From Paenibacillus lemnae (GTDB lineage: Bacteria; Bacillota; Bacilli; Paenibacillales; Paenibacillaceae), in assembly GCF_012933385.1 (NCBI RefSeq), contig NZ_JABBPN010000006.1, positions 121,031-185,030 on the forward strand: a DNA stretch of 64,000 nt. The letters run 5' to 3'. The notes under the pieces are model-generated. The model did no database searches and was not told where the DNA came from. It saw nothing but the letters and a program-made list of their open reading frames with translations. A program made the translations under genes and the position numbers. Positions 8,468 through 18,289 of the stretch are shown here, piece by piece (the first letter of the stretch is position 1; each line of letters opens with the position of its first letter).

Positions 8468-9907
8468 TTACAAGATCCGGCCTGAAATTTGATCATAAAT
8501 ATCCATATACTGTTTAGCAGACACAAGCCAGCTGTAGTCTCCTGACATTGCATTTTTGGTCAGCTGCTTCCAGTGCTCTGGTTGACGGTATATAGACTCA
8601 GCCCGCCGAATGGTGTTCATCATGTCATGTGCATTATAGCTCGAGAAGGAAAATCCATTTCCTTCACGGGTGAACTCGTTATAAGCGTGTACCGTATCAT
8701 TCAACCCGCCGGTTTCCCTGACAATCGGGATACTGCCATAACGCAGTGCAAGCAATTGACTAATACCGCATGGCTCAAATTTGGAAGGCATTAAGAACAA
8801 ATCACTCGCAGCATAAACCCGACGGGACAACGGCTCGTTAAAAAGAATCTGCGCGGAGCATTTGTCCTGGTGACGATTGGCCGCTTCTCTGAACCAGTGC
8901 TCATAAGAAGCTTCTCCTGTTCCCAAAATGACAAATTGAATATCGTCGTAATACAACAGCTCATCCAAAATGCGAACGACAAGATCCAGTCCCTTGGAAT
9001 CGACCAGTCGTGTGACCATGGCCATCATAGGCACCTGGCTCTTGACCGGCAGGCCCAGTTCTTTTTGAAGTTCCTGCTTGTTCTTCACCTTTTTGGCCAG
9101 ATTGCTGCGATACTTTACTGCTAGATGTGGATCACTGGACGGATTATAGCTCTTCGTATCGATCCCGTTGACAATCCCGCTCAGTTTATTTCCTTGAGAG
9201 GACAACAATCCGTCAAGCCCGTAACCGTAATACGATGTTTGAATTTCCCTGGCATATGTTGGACTCACTGTCGTTACGTGATCGCTATATACAATGCCCG
9301 CTTTCAGAAAATTAACATTGCCATAATATTCTACGCCATCCGCATGAAAATATCGGCTGTGCAGGCCCAAAGTGTCTACCAGCACTTCGTACGGGAATAC
9401 GCCTTGATACAGCAGGTTGTGGATGGTAAAGACCGTCCGGATATCCTCATAAAATTCCTGATACCTGTAATCTGCTTCAAGGAGAAGCGGAATCATACCC
9501 GTATGCCAGTCATGACAGTGAATCACATCAGGCTGAAAATCGATAAGCGGAAGAATGTCCAAAACCGCGCGGTTAAAGAATGAGAAGCGTTCACCATCAT
9601 CCATATACCCGTAGATTCCATCTCTTCGGAAATAATATTCGTTATCGATAAAATAAACGGTTACTCCATCTTCCACGATTTTATCTACACCGCAAAACTG
9701 CTTTCTCCAGCCTACTTGAACGCGGACTTCTCCAACATGCTCCATGTTCTCACGGTAAGAGTCTGGAATACTTCCATACTTCGGCATAACCACCCGAATG
9801 TCAGCTCCGGCTTTTTGAAGCGCCTTGGGCAGGGCTCCAATCACATCAGCCAAACCTCCTGTTTTGATAAAGGGTACTCCTTCTGCAGCAGCAAATAACA
9901 GCTTCAT
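8468..9907 (-). CDS. glgA: Glycogen synthase (ADP-glucose dependent)
   Basis: This 479-residue GT5 enzyme transfers glucose from ADP-glucose to growing alpha-1,4-glucan chains. The N-terminal KTGGLADVIGALPKAL motif binds ADP-glucose. HCHDWHTGMIPLL lies in the N-terminal Rossmann domain, and the C-terminal EPCGISQLLALRYG motif carries the catalytic Glu region. Length is usual for bacterial GlgA. The gene lies 25 nt downstream of glgB in the same direction, so the two form an operon, with glgC divergent to supply ADP-glucose. The ATG at 9907 opens the conserved MKLLFAAAE start, with a GAGGGAGAG-type site just upstream. Confidence 0.95.
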   Translation of the reverse strand: MKLLFAAAEGVPFIKTGGLADVIGALPKALQKAGADIRVVMPKYGSIPDSYRENMEHVGEVRVQVGWRKQFCGVDKIVEDGVTVYFIDNEYYFRRDGIYGYMDDGERFSFFNRAVLDILPLIDFQPDVIHCHDWHTGMIPLLLEADYRYQEFYEDIRTVFTIHNLLYQGVFPYEVLVDTLGLHSRYFHADGVEYYGNVNFLKAGIVYSDHVTTVSPTYAREIQTSYYGYGLDGLLSSQGNKLSGIVNGIDTKSYNPSSDPHLAVKYRSNLAKKVKNKQELQKELGLPVKSQVPMMAMVTRLVDSKGLDLVVRILDELLYYDDIQFVILGTGEASYEHWFREAANRHQDKCSAQILFNEPLSRRVYAASDLFLMPSKFEPCGISQLLALRYGSIPIVRETGGLNDTVHAYNEFTREGNGFSFSSYNAHDMMNTIRRAESIYRQPEHWKQLTKNAMSGDYSWLVSAKQYMDIYDQISGRIL

Positions 9908-9932
9908 GGCTCACTCTCCCTCTTCTTTTTAT

Positions 9933-11882
9933 CTATTTCTTTTCTGCCTTATCAACACCGGCTTTGCGGGGACGAGGCGGTTTTTTCTTTAAAATCACCA
10001 TGCTCAGTGGCGGAACCACAATCTCTACACTTTGGTGCTGGTCATGCCAGACGGTTTTATCTGTTTTCAGAATCCCGTCATTGACTCGGCCTTCTCCACC
10101 AAAGACAATGCTGTCGGAGTTAAAAATTTCTTCATATTGGCCTGGTTTAGGCATCCCGATCCGGTACTGGGGATGGAACACCGGCTGAAAATTAATCACA
10201 ACAATCAACGTGTCGCCCGGTTTCCTGCTCTTCCGCATATAGGAGATGACACTTTGATTATGATCATTGGCAGAAATCCATTGGAACCCTTCCAGGTCAT
10301 GATCAAGCTCCCATAAGGCTTTCTGATCCCGGTAAAGCTTGTTCAAAGCAGCTGAATAAGCGTGAAGCTGGCGATGGGATTCATAATCCAGCAGCAACCA
10401 GTCGAGCTGTTCCTGATCTTTCCACTCGATAAACTGTCCAAACTCGCCCCCCATAAACAGAAGCTTCTTCCCCGGCTGAGTCATTAAATAACCTAATAGT
10501 CCGCGTAAACCGGCAAATTTCTGCTCATAAGAACCGGGCATTTTGTTTAGCAGCGACTTCTTGCCGTGTACCACCTCATCGTGGGATAAAGGCAGCGTAA
10601 AGTTTTCTGAGTAGGCGTAACAGATTGGGAATGTCAGCAGATGATGTTTATCAGGCCGCTGATGAAAATCCTCTTCTATGTATGATAGCGTATCGTTCAT
10701 CCAGCCCATATTCCATTTGTAATTAAATCCAAGTCCGCCTTCATGCGCAGGCGATGTCACTCCAGGCCATGCGCTCGACTCTTCTGCCATCATCAAGGCA
10801 TGGGGGAAATATTCAAACACCGTTTTGTTAAGCTCCTGCAAGAAGGAGATTGCCTCCAGATTTTCAAGCGTCCCCTGCTCATTAACTTGATACTGGTGTT
10901 CTTTCTTTTCAAAATCCAGACGAATCATACTGGTTACTGCATCTACACGCAGACCGTCAATATGATACATTTCCATCCAGAAAATGGCGTTTGAAATGAG
11001 GAATGAACGAACTTCCGGTTTGGAATAATCGAAAGAGAGTGTTCCCCAGCCCGGTTTTTCCGCTTTCATCTGATCTTCGTATTCGTAAAGGGCCATGCCG
11101 TCAAACTGCCTCAACCCATGAGCATCTTTGGCAAAATGAGCGGGAACCCAATCCAGCAGAACACCGATGTCTGCCTGGTGAAGCCGGTCTACCAGATACA
11201 TGAACTCGTGCGGCGTGCCGTATCGGCTGGTCAGTGCATAAAAACCTGTGCCTTGGTATCCCCATGATAAATCATAAGGGTGTTCGGAAAGCGGCATAAA
11301 TTCCACATGTGTGTAATTCATTTCGAGCAGATAAGGTATTAGCAAATCCGCCATCTCGCTGTACGTATAGAACGTACCGTCTTCCCGCTGACGCCATGTT
11401 CCGAAATGCATTTCATAAATGTTAATGGGTTTCCGATAAATGGCCGATACTGCCTTTTTCCGTCGGTAAGCTCCATCATTCCATTTATATCCGGACAAAT
11501 CGGCAATGACTGACGCAGTTGCCGGGCGCAGCTCTGAACGAAATGCATAAGGATCTGCTTTCAGAAATATTTCATCATAAGGTCCCGTTATCTGGTATTT
11601 GTATAATGTTCCAGCCGACATGCCGGGAAAAAAACGACTCCAAACGCCGGTTTCGGGTATCCTAAATAACGAATCTTGTGACCCGTCCCATGCATTCCAG
11701 TCACCAGCCAGGCCAACATGTTTGGCATGCGGAGCCCATACAGTAAACCTGACTCCTTCAACACCATCCTCTGTGCGAGGGTGCGCCCCCATGAAGCGAT
11801 GGCTGTGAAATGATGTTCCTTCATGAAAAAGATAAAGCGATTCTTGAACTGCGTTTCCATCCCAAAATGGTTTGCCAATCAA
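9933..11882 (-). CDS. glgB: 1,4-alpha-glucan branching enzyme
   Basis: This 649-residue GH13_9 enzyme introduces alpha-1,6 branches into glycogen. It has a CBM48-like N-terminal domain (VRFTVWAPHAKHVGLAGDWNAW) and a catalytic barrel with GLRVDAVTSM (nucleophile D314), MMAEESS (acid/base E367) and PLSHDEVVHGKKSL, which is characteristic of branching enzymes. The start is TTG at 11882 with AAGAAGGTGATC upstream; no in-frame ATG with a better site is near. The C-terminal tail is basic (KKKPPRPRKAG). It heads the glgBA pair. The intergenic region with divergent glgC is AT-rich and may hold promoters for both directions, but no clear -35 is visible. Confidence 0.94.
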   Translation of the reverse strand: MIGKPFWDGNAVQESLYLFHEGTSFHSHRFMGAHPRTEDGVEGVRFTVWAPHAKHVGLAGDWNAWDGSQDSLFRIPETGVWSRFFPGMSAGTLYKYQITGPYDEIFLKADPYAFRSELRPATASVIADLSGYKWNDGAYRRKKAVSAIYRKPINIYEMHFGTWRQREDGTFYTYSEMADLLIPYLLEMNYTHVEFMPLSEHPYDLSWGYQGTGFYALTSRYGTPHEFMYLVDRLHQADIGVLLDWVPAHFAKDAHGLRQFDGMALYEYEDQMKAEKPGWGTLSFDYSKPEVRSFLISNAIFWMEMYHIDGLRVDAVTSMIRLDFEKKEHQYQVNEQGTLENLEAISFLQELNKTVFEYFPHALMMAEESSAWPGVTSPAHEGGLGFNYKWNMGWMNDTLSYIEEDFHQRPDKHHLLTFPICYAYSENFTLPLSHDEVVHGKKSLLNKMPGSYEQKFAGLRGLLGYLMTQPGKKLLFMGGEFGQFIEWKDQEQLDWLLLDYESHRQLHAYSAALNKLYRDQKALWELDHDLEGFQWISANDHNQSVISYMRKSRKPGDTLIVVINFQPVFHPQYRIGMPKPGQYEEIFNSDSIVFGGEGRVNDGILKTDKTVWHDQHQSVEIVVPPLSMVILKKKPPRPRKAGVDKAEKK

Positions 11883-12088
11883 ATGATCACCTTCTTATCT
11901 TAAGATCTAATTTTACACATAAAAAAACCATATAACATCATTACCCCATTCTAACCATTTTGAAAATAAAAATGATACTGAAAAATAAATATGTAATTTT
12001 CATAAAAATAAATCAATATAATCGTTTCAAACCCCTGAGCAATCGTTTAAGTAGATATTACGTTGAAAAATTTTGGGAGGGAAACGTG

Positions 12089-13300
12089 ATGAAGAGAAAA
12101 GAATGCATCGCCATGCTGCTGGCGGGAGGAGAGGGCAAGAGATTAGCCCCACTAACGTCTAAGCTTGCAAAACCAGCCGTTCCGTTTGGGGGCCATTACC
12201 GTATTATCGATTTTCCTCTCAGCAACTGTGTGAACTCGGGAATCGATACCGTCGGTGTTTTAACACAGTATGAAAGCAGTTCGCTCCATAATCATATCGG
12301 TGAAGGTGAACCTTGGAAATTTTCACAGAATGATGATAACGGAATCGCTTTACTATCTTCACAAGATCTAGGCAGTGAGTACCTGGGTACCGCTGATGCG
12401 ATCTATAAAAATTTGGAATACATTGACCGCCAGGATCCAGAACATGTATTGGTTCTATCCGGTGATCACATTTATCATATGAACTATCGCGAAATGCTGG
12501 ATGCACATATTGAACAAGGTGCAGCCGCCACCATTTCCGTTATGGAAGTGCCGTGGGAGCAAGCCAGCCGATTTGGGGTCATGAGTGTGGACGGGGACCT
12601 CAAAATCACTGAATTTGCTGAGAAACCTGAGAAACCGGAAAGCAATCTGGCTTCCATGGGAATATACCTCTTCCGTTGGGATTATCTGAAACGTCATCTC
12701 CTTGAGGATGCTGCTGATCCGAAATCGACACACGACTTCGGAAAAGATGTCATTCCTAAAATGCTGTCTGAAGACAATCCGCTTTTGGCCTTCCGATTCA
12801 AGGGTTACTGGAGAGATGTTGGTACGGTTGAAAGCCTATGGGAAGCCCATATGGATGTACTGGATCAAACCGACCTGGTTCTCGAAAACGAACAATGGCC
12901 GATGTTCACGCGTCCTTGGCGTACCAAAATCACTGCTCATCCTTCACGTCCGCTGGAAGCGGGTGACAGCTTTATTCATGATAGCTGCTATTTTGAAGGC
13001 AAAGCAAAACGCTCTGTCATCTTCTGTGGAGCCGAGATTGGTAAACAGTCGTTGGTTAAGGACAGTGTCGTAATGCCGAACGTGAAAATTGGCAAAGGTG
13101 TTCATATTGAGCACGCAATCATCGGTGAAGGTGCAGTAATCAAAGATGGTGCCATTGTCAAAGGCAGCTTAGGCAATGTAATCGTAGTCGGACCTCATGA
13201 GACGGTTTCTCCAAAACCGATGGTTCGTACTCAGCCATCCCGCCTTCTGCAGGAAGTATACGAAAAAGGCCGCCTGCGCGCCAACGTTTCTTCGTCCTAA
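12089..13300 (+). CDS. glgC: Glucose-1-phosphate adenylyltransferase (ADP-glucose pyrophosphorylase)
   Basis: This 403-residue enzyme makes ADP-glucose from glucose-1-phosphate and ATP, the committed step of glycogen synthesis. The nucleotide-binding motif [14 protein letters not shown] opens the protein. The catalytic Asp region ([12 protein letters not shown]) and sugar-phosphate motif (FAEKPEKP) follow, then a C-terminal left-handed beta-helix with hexapeptide-like repeats. The ATG at 12089 has GGGAGG nine nt upstream. The open frame continues 43 codons upstream, but that stretch is AT-rich leader with no homology-like content. A TATAAT at 12017-12022 suggests transcription starts inside that stretch. 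No glgD or glgP is visible, unlike the single glg operon of B. subtilis. Confidence 0.95.
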   Translation: MKRKECIAMLLAGGEGKRLAPLTSKLAKPAVPFGGHYRIIDFPLSNCVNSGIDTVGVLTQYESSSLHNHIGEGEPWKFSQNDDNGIALLSSQDLGSEYLGTADAIYKNLEYIDRQDPEHVLVLSGDHIYHMNYREMLDAHIEQGAAATISVMEVPWEQASRFGVMSVDGDLKITEFAEKPEKPESNLASMGIYLFRWDYLKRHLLEDAADPKSTHDFGKDVIPKMLSEDNPLLAFRFKGYWRDVGTVESLWEAHMDVLDQTDLVLENEQWPMFTRPWRTKITAHPSRPLEAGDSFIHDSCYFEGKAKRSVIFCGAEIGKQSLVKDSVVMPNVKIGKGVHIEHAIIGEGAVIKDGAIVKGSLGNVIVVGPHETVSPKPMVRTQPSRLLQEVYEKGRLRANVSSS

Positions 13301-13307
13301 GATCAAC

Positions 13308-13345
13308 AAAAAGCGATCCGTTATCATGACGGATCGCTTTTTTTG
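13308..13345. terminator. Bidirectional terminator after glgC
   Basis: An AAAAAGCGATCCGT stem pairs perfectly with ACGGATCGCTTTTT across a 7-nt loop. It serves glgC on the plus strand and the acetyltransferase gene on the minus strand. Confidence 0.92.
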
Positions 13346-13355
13346 TATTTTATAT

Positions 13356-13898
13356 CTAAGATGTCATGTCGACCCAGGACTTCTCATATAGATGGACCGT
13401 ACGGTTCGTCAATTGCTGTGCTGCAACAAAGTGATAGCCCAGCCCTTGATAATATTCATTCAGGCTGGGCAGATGAGATACACAATCCAGCCGCAGTCCC
13501 CTTTTCTTTTGCTGTTTGGAACGGTTCTCTGCAAAGTCAATCATTCGGCTTCCCAGTTCCATACCTCGATATTGAGGCAGAATGGCAAACCGATGCAAAT
13601 AGCTGTAATCCGGATGATTTCGTTCACCCCAATACGCTGGATCACTATCCTGGAGAGTGAACATGCCCGCAGGGGTGTCATTATCATAAAGGATCCACAC
13701 TTCGCGTTCCTTTAAATACTCTCTCATGAGGTCCATACTAAACATGTCTGGTATCCATTGATTACGCTGCTGAATAACCATATCTTCCGCCACCGCAGTC
13801 AGCAGCTGAAACATGATCTTCTCTTCACCTTCCATGGCTCTTCGAAGCTGAAATGAGCCCAGCGGGGTTTCAAGCAGGCTGCATGCATCAATTGTCAT
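13356..13898 (-). CDS. GNAT family N-acetyltransferase
   Basis: This 180-residue protein is a Gcn5-related acetyltransferase that uses acetyl-CoA. The acetyl-CoA binding motif A is seen as ILPQYRGMELGSRMIDFAE, followed by the YYQGLGYHFV element typical of the last strand and helix. The acceptor substrate is not identifiable. The ATG has a GGAGGGAGGAGG-like purine tract. It lies 21 nt after the histidine kinase stop and reads in the same direction, so it is the last gene of the MFS/ABC/lipoprotein/two-component run, closed by the terminator shared with glgC. Family call is firm; role is unknown. Confidence 0.88.
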   Translation of the reverse strand: MTIDACSLLETPLGSFQLRRAMEGEEKIMFQLLTAVAEDMVIQQRNQWIPDMFSMDLMREYLKEREVWILYDNDTPAGMFTLQDSDPAYWGERNHPDYSYLHRFAILPQYRGMELGSRMIDFAENRSKQQKKRGLRLDCVSHLPSLNEYYQGLGYHFVAAQQLTNRTVHLYEKSWVDMTS

Positions 13899-13919
13899 GT
13901 TCTCCTCCTCCCTCCTGTC

Positions 13920-15401
13920 TTATGGCTCCCTGACTCCTTCATGTACAGGGAGAATGCTGTTTATCGGTAACGATTTAACATCAGCGTCATTTTCCGGGAT
14001 TAGGGCAGCAAGTTCAGGGCTTGGTAAAGGCAGTTTCACTTTTACGGATGTACCCTGACCAAATTCGCTCTCCAGCTCCAAATGTCCGTGATGAAGTTCC
14101 ACCAGCTGCTGAGTGATGGCAAGGCCAAGTCCCGTTCCGCCATTCACAGGATTCACTTGGAAGAACCGGTCTTTCACCCGCTTGATATGTTCTTCGCTGA
14201 TGCCAATGCCATAATCTTGAACCGTAACCGTAACAAACTTCTCATCAAGCTCAAATGACAGCTGTACTGTACCATGTTCATGTGAGAATTTAATTGCATT
14301 ATCGACTAGATTCAAGAACACCTGTTTAAGCCGATTCGCATCTCCGTAGATCATAGGTTTCAGCTCACTGTCCAGGTTGATAAGCACTCCTTTTTTCTCG
14401 GCTTTGGCCCACAGATTCAGCATAATTTCCTGCAGCAGTTCCCGCAGGTTGACTACACCCGTTACCAGCTTCATTTCATTCTGCTGCAGCTTGGCAAAGT
14501 CAAGAATTTCTTCCACCAGGCCGATCAAACGATCTGTCTCTTTCGTAATGATCTGCATTCCGATCTTCGTTTCATCGGGATCATACCCTCCGGAATTCAA
14601 AGTCTCGCTCCAGCCTTTGATACTGGTTAGCGGGGTCCTGAGCTCGTGAGATATAGAAGAGATAAAGTCATCCTTGACCTGATTGCTGCGTACAATTTCT
14701 TGTGCCATATAATTCAGTGTGGATGCCAGCTCACCTAATTCGTACTTGTAATCACCTTTAACTCTAACATCAAAGCGTCCTTTAGCCATCTGGGCGGACA
14801 CCGCGCGGATGTTATTGATCGGCTTCACAATGGAATTCGCCAGACCAATACTGAAAGCCAGAACAGTCGCCAGAACGGCAGTACCGATAAGGATAGAGAG
14901 CAGCGTAACATTCAACAGCTTGTCATTGATCTTATCCAGGGACGTCACATAACGCAGTACATATTGGTTTTCTCCGGCATTTTTAAGTGTCCTGGATACC
15001 GCCATGACAATTTGATTCGTTCCCTGCTGCTTTCCGACCCAGCGGCTCGTTTCACCGGATAATGCCTGAGTGACGTCGCTCGTTCTAATCACCATGTCCG
15101 TATCAAATTTATTTGAACTGGATATGATCTGGCCGTCCAGGCTTAATACCTGAAGCTCTGTTCCGAACAGCTCGAAATAAGACATGATCCGTGTCATAGC
15201 TGATGTGCTTTGGTCATTTAATCCGAAGGTTTGGTAATATTCATCGGCCCACCCAATATGAGAGGCGATATGACTAAACACGCTGTCATAGTAATACGTT
15301 CGAATTGCGAGAAGAAAAATAACCTCGACCAGCAGAAGCGCCATAAACACGACTAAAAAGTAGTGCAGTACGATCTCCCGCCGGATCCCTTTTTTGATCA
15401 T
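13920..15401 (-). CDS. Membrane sensor histidine kinase
   Basis: This 493-residue orthodox kinase has a first membrane helix (about residues 10-32), an extracellular sensor region of about 130 residues, a second membrane helix (about 165-190), a HAMP linker (NSIVKPINNIRAVS onward) and a HisKA dimerisation domain with the phospho-acceptor His in SHELRTPLTSIKGW. Its HATPase domain has NLVDNAIKFS (N box), DYGIGI (G1) and GGTGLGLAI (G2). The ATG at 15401 overlaps the stop of the response regulator in ATGA, which favours it over an ATG six codons upstream that lacks a ribosome binding site. It phosphorylates the regulator encoded immediately before it. The signal is unknown; the adjacent lipoprotein may be an accessory sensor. 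Confidence 0.92.
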   Translation of the reverse strand: MIKKGIRREIVLHYFLVVFMALLLVEVIFLLAIRTYYYDSVFSHIASHIGWADEYYQTFGLNDQSTSAMTRIMSYFELFGTELQVLSLDGQIISSSNKFDTDMVIRTSDVTQALSGETSRWVGKQQGTNQIVMAVSRTLKNAGENQYVLRYVTSLDKINDKLLNVTLLSILIGTAVLATVLAFSIGLANSIVKPINNIRAVSAQMAKGRFDVRVKGDYKYELGELASTLNYMAQEIVRSNQVKDDFISSISHELRTPLTSIKGWSETLNSGGYDPDETKIGMQIITKETDRLIGLVEEILDFAKLQQNEMKLVTGVVNLRELLQEIMLNLWAKAEKKGVLINLDSELKPMIYGDANRLKQVFLNLVDNAIKFSHEHGTVQLSFELDEKFVTVTVQDYGIGISEEHIKRVKDRFFQVNPVNGGTGLGLAITQQLVELHHGHLELESEFGQGTSVKVKLPLPSPELAALIPENDADVKSLPINSILPVHEGVREP

Positions 15402-16096
15402 TGGCCCTGACCCTTCCATTTATAACCGTGTCCCCATACCGTCTGCAGGAATTCCGGCTCGGAAGGATTATTCTCAATTTTCTGACGAAGTCTCCGAATG
15501 TTCACATCCACGATTTTGGGGTCACCCATATATTCTTTGCCCCATACATGATCCAGCAGCACATCACGGCTGAGCGGTGTATTCTCTTTCTCCAGAAAGA
15601 ACTGGACCAGTGAGAATTCTGTTGGTGTCAATTCCAGAGATTTTCCGTCTTTTTTAAATAACTTCGAAATCAAGTCCAGTGTAAACGGACCGGATTGAAA
15701 TGTGACCTTGGCTGCACCTGCTCGCTGGACATTCACCCGCCGCAGCAGGGATTGAAGACGCGCAATCAGCTCCGTAGGGCTGAATGGTTTGCTGACATGG
15801 TCATCTGCTCCAACGGAGAGCGCGTACACTTTATCCTGTTCCTGCACCTTCGCTGTTAAAAATATAATACCGATACGTTCATTGGTTTCCCTGATGCGGC
15901 GGCATACTTCAAAGCCGTCAATTCCAGGCACCATGACATCCAGCAAAGCAATATCGATATCAGGCACCGTCTGCAGCAGATGAAGAGCTTGATCTCCATC
16001 TCCGGCTTCAATAACTTCCAGCCCGTTTCGTTTCAGGTTAATGACAATAAAACTGCGGATCGACTCTTCATCTTCCAGTATAAGGACCTTGCTCAA
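15398..16096 (-). CDS. OmpR/PhoB-family response regulator
   Basis: This 232-residue regulator has a receiver domain with the acidic pair in LEDEES, phospho-acceptor Asp in ALLDVMVPG, Thr in LTAK and Lys in SKPF, all intact. A C-terminal winged helix follows (ELTPTEFSLVQFFLEKENTPLSR region, then VDVNIRRLRQKI and TVWGHGYKW). It partners the kinase gene that overlaps it by four nt. It starts three nt after the lipoprotein stop, and its AAGGGGA ribosome binding site lies inside the end of that gene, so lipoprotein, regulator and kinase are translated as one unit. Target genes are unknown; genes in its own run are natural candidates. Confidence 0.93.
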   Translation of the reverse strand: MSKVLILEDEESIRSFIVINLKRNGLEVIEAGDGDQALHLLQTVPDIDIALLDVMVPGIDGFEVCRRIRETNERIGIIFLTAKVQEQDKVYALSVGADDHVSKPFSPTELIARLQSLLRRVNVQRAGAAKVTFQSGPFTLDLISKLFKKDGKSLELTPTEFSLVQFFLEKENTPLSRDVLLDHVWGKEYMGDPKIVDVNIRRLRQKIENNPSEPEFLQTVWGHGYKWKGQGQ

Positions 16097-16099
16097 TGT

Positions 16100-17428
16100 C
16101 TATTTCCCCTTTCTTTCTATAGGTGCAACCTCATTGCTGTTGGTTTTTCTTTCATTTTTGGTCAGTTTCAGATCACCTTTGTAACCGATGACCTGCTCCT
16201 CATCTTTCACTAGAAGTTTCCACTCCTGTTTCGCCTGCTCCCACTCTGCTGTAGAGAAAAACTTCACTTCAGCGACCGTCTTGCCGCTGTCCTGAAGAAT
16301 GAATTTGAGATACTTGTCTTTATCCGATTCCGGATCAATCGTTATTAAATTATGCCATTCCGGCGGAAAATTTAAAAAGAAACGGTCATCCATGTCTTCA
16401 TATCGCTGGGTTACAAAATTCAGGCCTTTCTGGCTGCTTGCAAGAAGGGTCTCGCCATCCCACTGATAGTACGTGCTCAGAAACGGGATTTCATCGAACC
16501 TCGCTCCTTCCCAGCCGGAAGGCTCCTGAAGCAGGCCAATCTCCAGAATGCCGTCTCCATTAATATCCTGGCTGATAACCGGCAGTTCTTTGTACGCCGC
16601 ATCCTCTTTAAGTACATCCACAAGCTCACCATCCTCCATCACAATCATTTTGGAGGTGGATGCATTGGATACGATGGATGTATCGAGGATGATACCTTCT
16701 CTGTCTTCAGCCACTTTTCCTGAGACAATATTGTAATAACTTTCGATATTTTGACCAAGGTCCAGCTTGGTTAGCTCTTGAAAATCTTCAATAGTGCTGT
16801 CATATTGATATGTCGTGATAGAAGAAAGCTCGTATTTCTGAAGTGAGACCACCGTTAACTCATCCACCCGGTCGCCATTTAAATCAGTCACTTCAAAATG
16901 TGTATAAGGCAATGGAAGTATTTTGCGCAGCGAGTCACCAGTGAAGGTATAAACCGCCATACCGTTCTGCAGCTCTCTTTCACCGCGTGAGAAGCCTGCC
17001 ACAATATCCAGCTTGCCATCATTCGTAATATCAATTAAATCAAAGGATTCCAGAACCGTACCTTCACCGTCAAAATCCAGCTTTTTCACCCAGGAGTTCC
17101 CCTGCTGCTGCAGGATCATGCCGTGGATTTGCACTTCCTCGTTCGGTGTCTTGTAAAAAACGACGGCTTCCATAATTCCGTCATTATTTAAGTCTTCAAT
17201 ACGTATGGAGCTCGGATCTGAATCGCTCCGTGGACGAATAATGTCCCCTTTTTCCGTACCGCTGCCATTAATAGAGGAGATAACAGCTCCCATCAGCGTC
17301 GCCTTATCTGCTGGCAGATCCGGCGTCGTCATTAAAGATACCGGATCACTGATAAAACTGCAGCCGCTCAGCAGCATAATCAAGCAGCCCGAAGCTGCAT
17401 TTTTTAACCATCGTAACTTCACATGCAT
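16100..17428 (-). CDS. Lipoprotein with FG-GAP/VCBS-like repeats next to a two-component system
   Basis: This protein of about 442 residues begins with a type II signal peptide and lipobox (L-L-S-G-C-S), so it should be anchored to the outer face of the membrane. It contains several repeats of the D-x-N-x-D-G-x-x-E/D type (DLNNDGIMEAVV, DITNDGKLDIVAG, DLNGDRVDELTVV, DINGDGILEIGLL). These are calcium-loop elements of FG-GAP/VCBS beta-propeller blades. A propeller of this kind could bind a ligand or partner. Its position directly ahead of the regulator and kinase suggests an accessory sensing role, which is inference. The ATG at 17428 was taken; a GTG one codon upstream is the alternative. The ribosome binding site is weak. 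Confidence 0.78.
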   Translation of the reverse strand: MHVKLRWLKNAASGCLIMLLSGCSFISDPVSLMTTPDLPADKATLMGAVISSINGSGTEKGDIIRPRSDSDPSSIRIEDLNNDGIMEAVVFYKTPNEEVQIHGMILQQQGNSWVKKLDFDGEGTVLESFDLIDITNDGKLDIVAGFSRGERELQNGMAVYTFTGDSLRKILPLPYTHFEVTDLNGDRVDELTVVSLQKYELSSITTYQYDSTIEDFQELTKLDLGQNIESYYNIVSGKVAEDREGIILDTSIVSNASTSKMIVMEDGELVDVLKEDAAYKELPVISQDINGDGILEIGLLQEPSGWEGARFDEIPFLSTYYQWDGETLLASSQKGLNFVTQRYEDMDDRFFLNFPPEWHNLITIDPESDKDKYLKFILQDSGKTVAEVKFFSTAEWEQAKQEWKLLVKDEEQVIGYKGDLKLTKNERKTNSNEVAPIERKGK

Positions 17429-17485
17429 CACTCTTTCTTTGGCTTACCTTGAAGATCCATCAGCAGGCTATAAGATCAGGTTTCC

Positions 17486-18208
17486 CTACAGTCTGTTTTT
17501 TTCACCATGTGTCAGACGTCTGCCCGTTACATCTACCGCGATCTGGCCTCCTGCCAGCCCGATAATACGTGTGCAGTACTTTTCCGCCAGTTCCAAAGGA
17601 ATGACCGCAACCACAGTCAGACCTTCTTCGTCACAGAGAGTCCTTAAGGTCTGCAGAACATTCTCAGCGGACTTGGGATCGAGGCCCATAACCGGTTCAT
17701 CAGCAAGTATGACGTTCGCTCCATGGACCAGTGCTCTTGCAATCGCAATTCGCTGTTTTTCACCACCACTCAGTTCTCCGGCCTTGCGCTTGGCTTTATC
17801 CAGCAATCCCAAATCTTCAATCGTATCCATGGCACCCATATAATCATCGGATCGTACCATACCGGTTACCATACGCCAGAGCGGGGTTTGGCTGTATTGA
17901 CCGACTAACACATTCTTCAGTGCGGTCCGGTTCTGGTTCAGCACCGGGTTTTGCTCCAAATAAGCCCATTCCCGCCGCACCTTCCGTTTGCCGCCTGATT
18001 GCTTAAGCACATCCTCTCCATCGATGAGGAAACGTCCCCCGTCCCATTTTTGACGCATCGCCAAACAGCCGAGCAGCAGGCTTTTCCCGCTTCCGCTAGC
18101 CCCGATTAAACCGATCATTTCTCCTCGTTCCATTTGAAAGCTTATATCATTCAGCACCGGTTTTTTCTCGGTGATGACCATCTTCTTGAGGCGATCCACT
18201 TTAATCAT
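17486..18208 (-). CDS. Orphan ABC transporter ATP-binding protein, PhnC-like
   Basis: This 240-residue ATPase has Walker A GASGSGKS, a Q-loop region AYLEQNPVL, signature LSGGEKQR and Walker B VILADEPVMGLDPKS. The overall pattern, including the EDLGLLDKAKRKAGELSGG stretch, is closest to PhnC-type phosphonate importers. The H-loop is unusual: where TH is expected the sequence reads AVIPLELAEKYC, so the switch His appears to be missing. No permease or binding protein lies beside it. The ATG at 18208 has GGGAGAGAG upstream; the longer frame to 18268 lacks a site. It could serve a distant permease or act in regulation. The ATPase family is firm; the role is open. Confidence 0.8.
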   Translation of the reverse strand: MIKVDRLKKMVITEKKPVLNDISFQMERGEMIGLIGASGSGKSLLLGCLAMRQKWDGGRFLIDGEDVLKQSGGKRKVRREWAYLEQNPVLNQNRTALKNVLVGQYSQTPLWRMVTGMVRSDDYMGAMDTIEDLGLLDKAKRKAGELSGGEKQRIAIARALVHGANVILADEPVMGLDPKSAENVLQTLRTLCDEEGLTVVAVIPLELAEKYCTRIIGLAGGQIAVDVTGRRLTHGEKNRL

Positions 18209-18289
18209 TTCTCTCTCTCCCGTCAAGGTTCTATTCCTAATCTCTAGTTTAGAAGAAAGCGTAAGCAATTGCCATGAGAACAGCTGTTC

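Noticed and set aside
12011..12060. CcpA cre site in the glgB-glgC gap
   Set aside because: Two AATCGTTT repeats looked suggestive, but the core cre positions do not match.
11960..12088. 43-residue extension of GlgC
   Set aside because: The stretch is AT-rich leader with a TATAAT inside; GGGAGG precedes the ATG at 12089.
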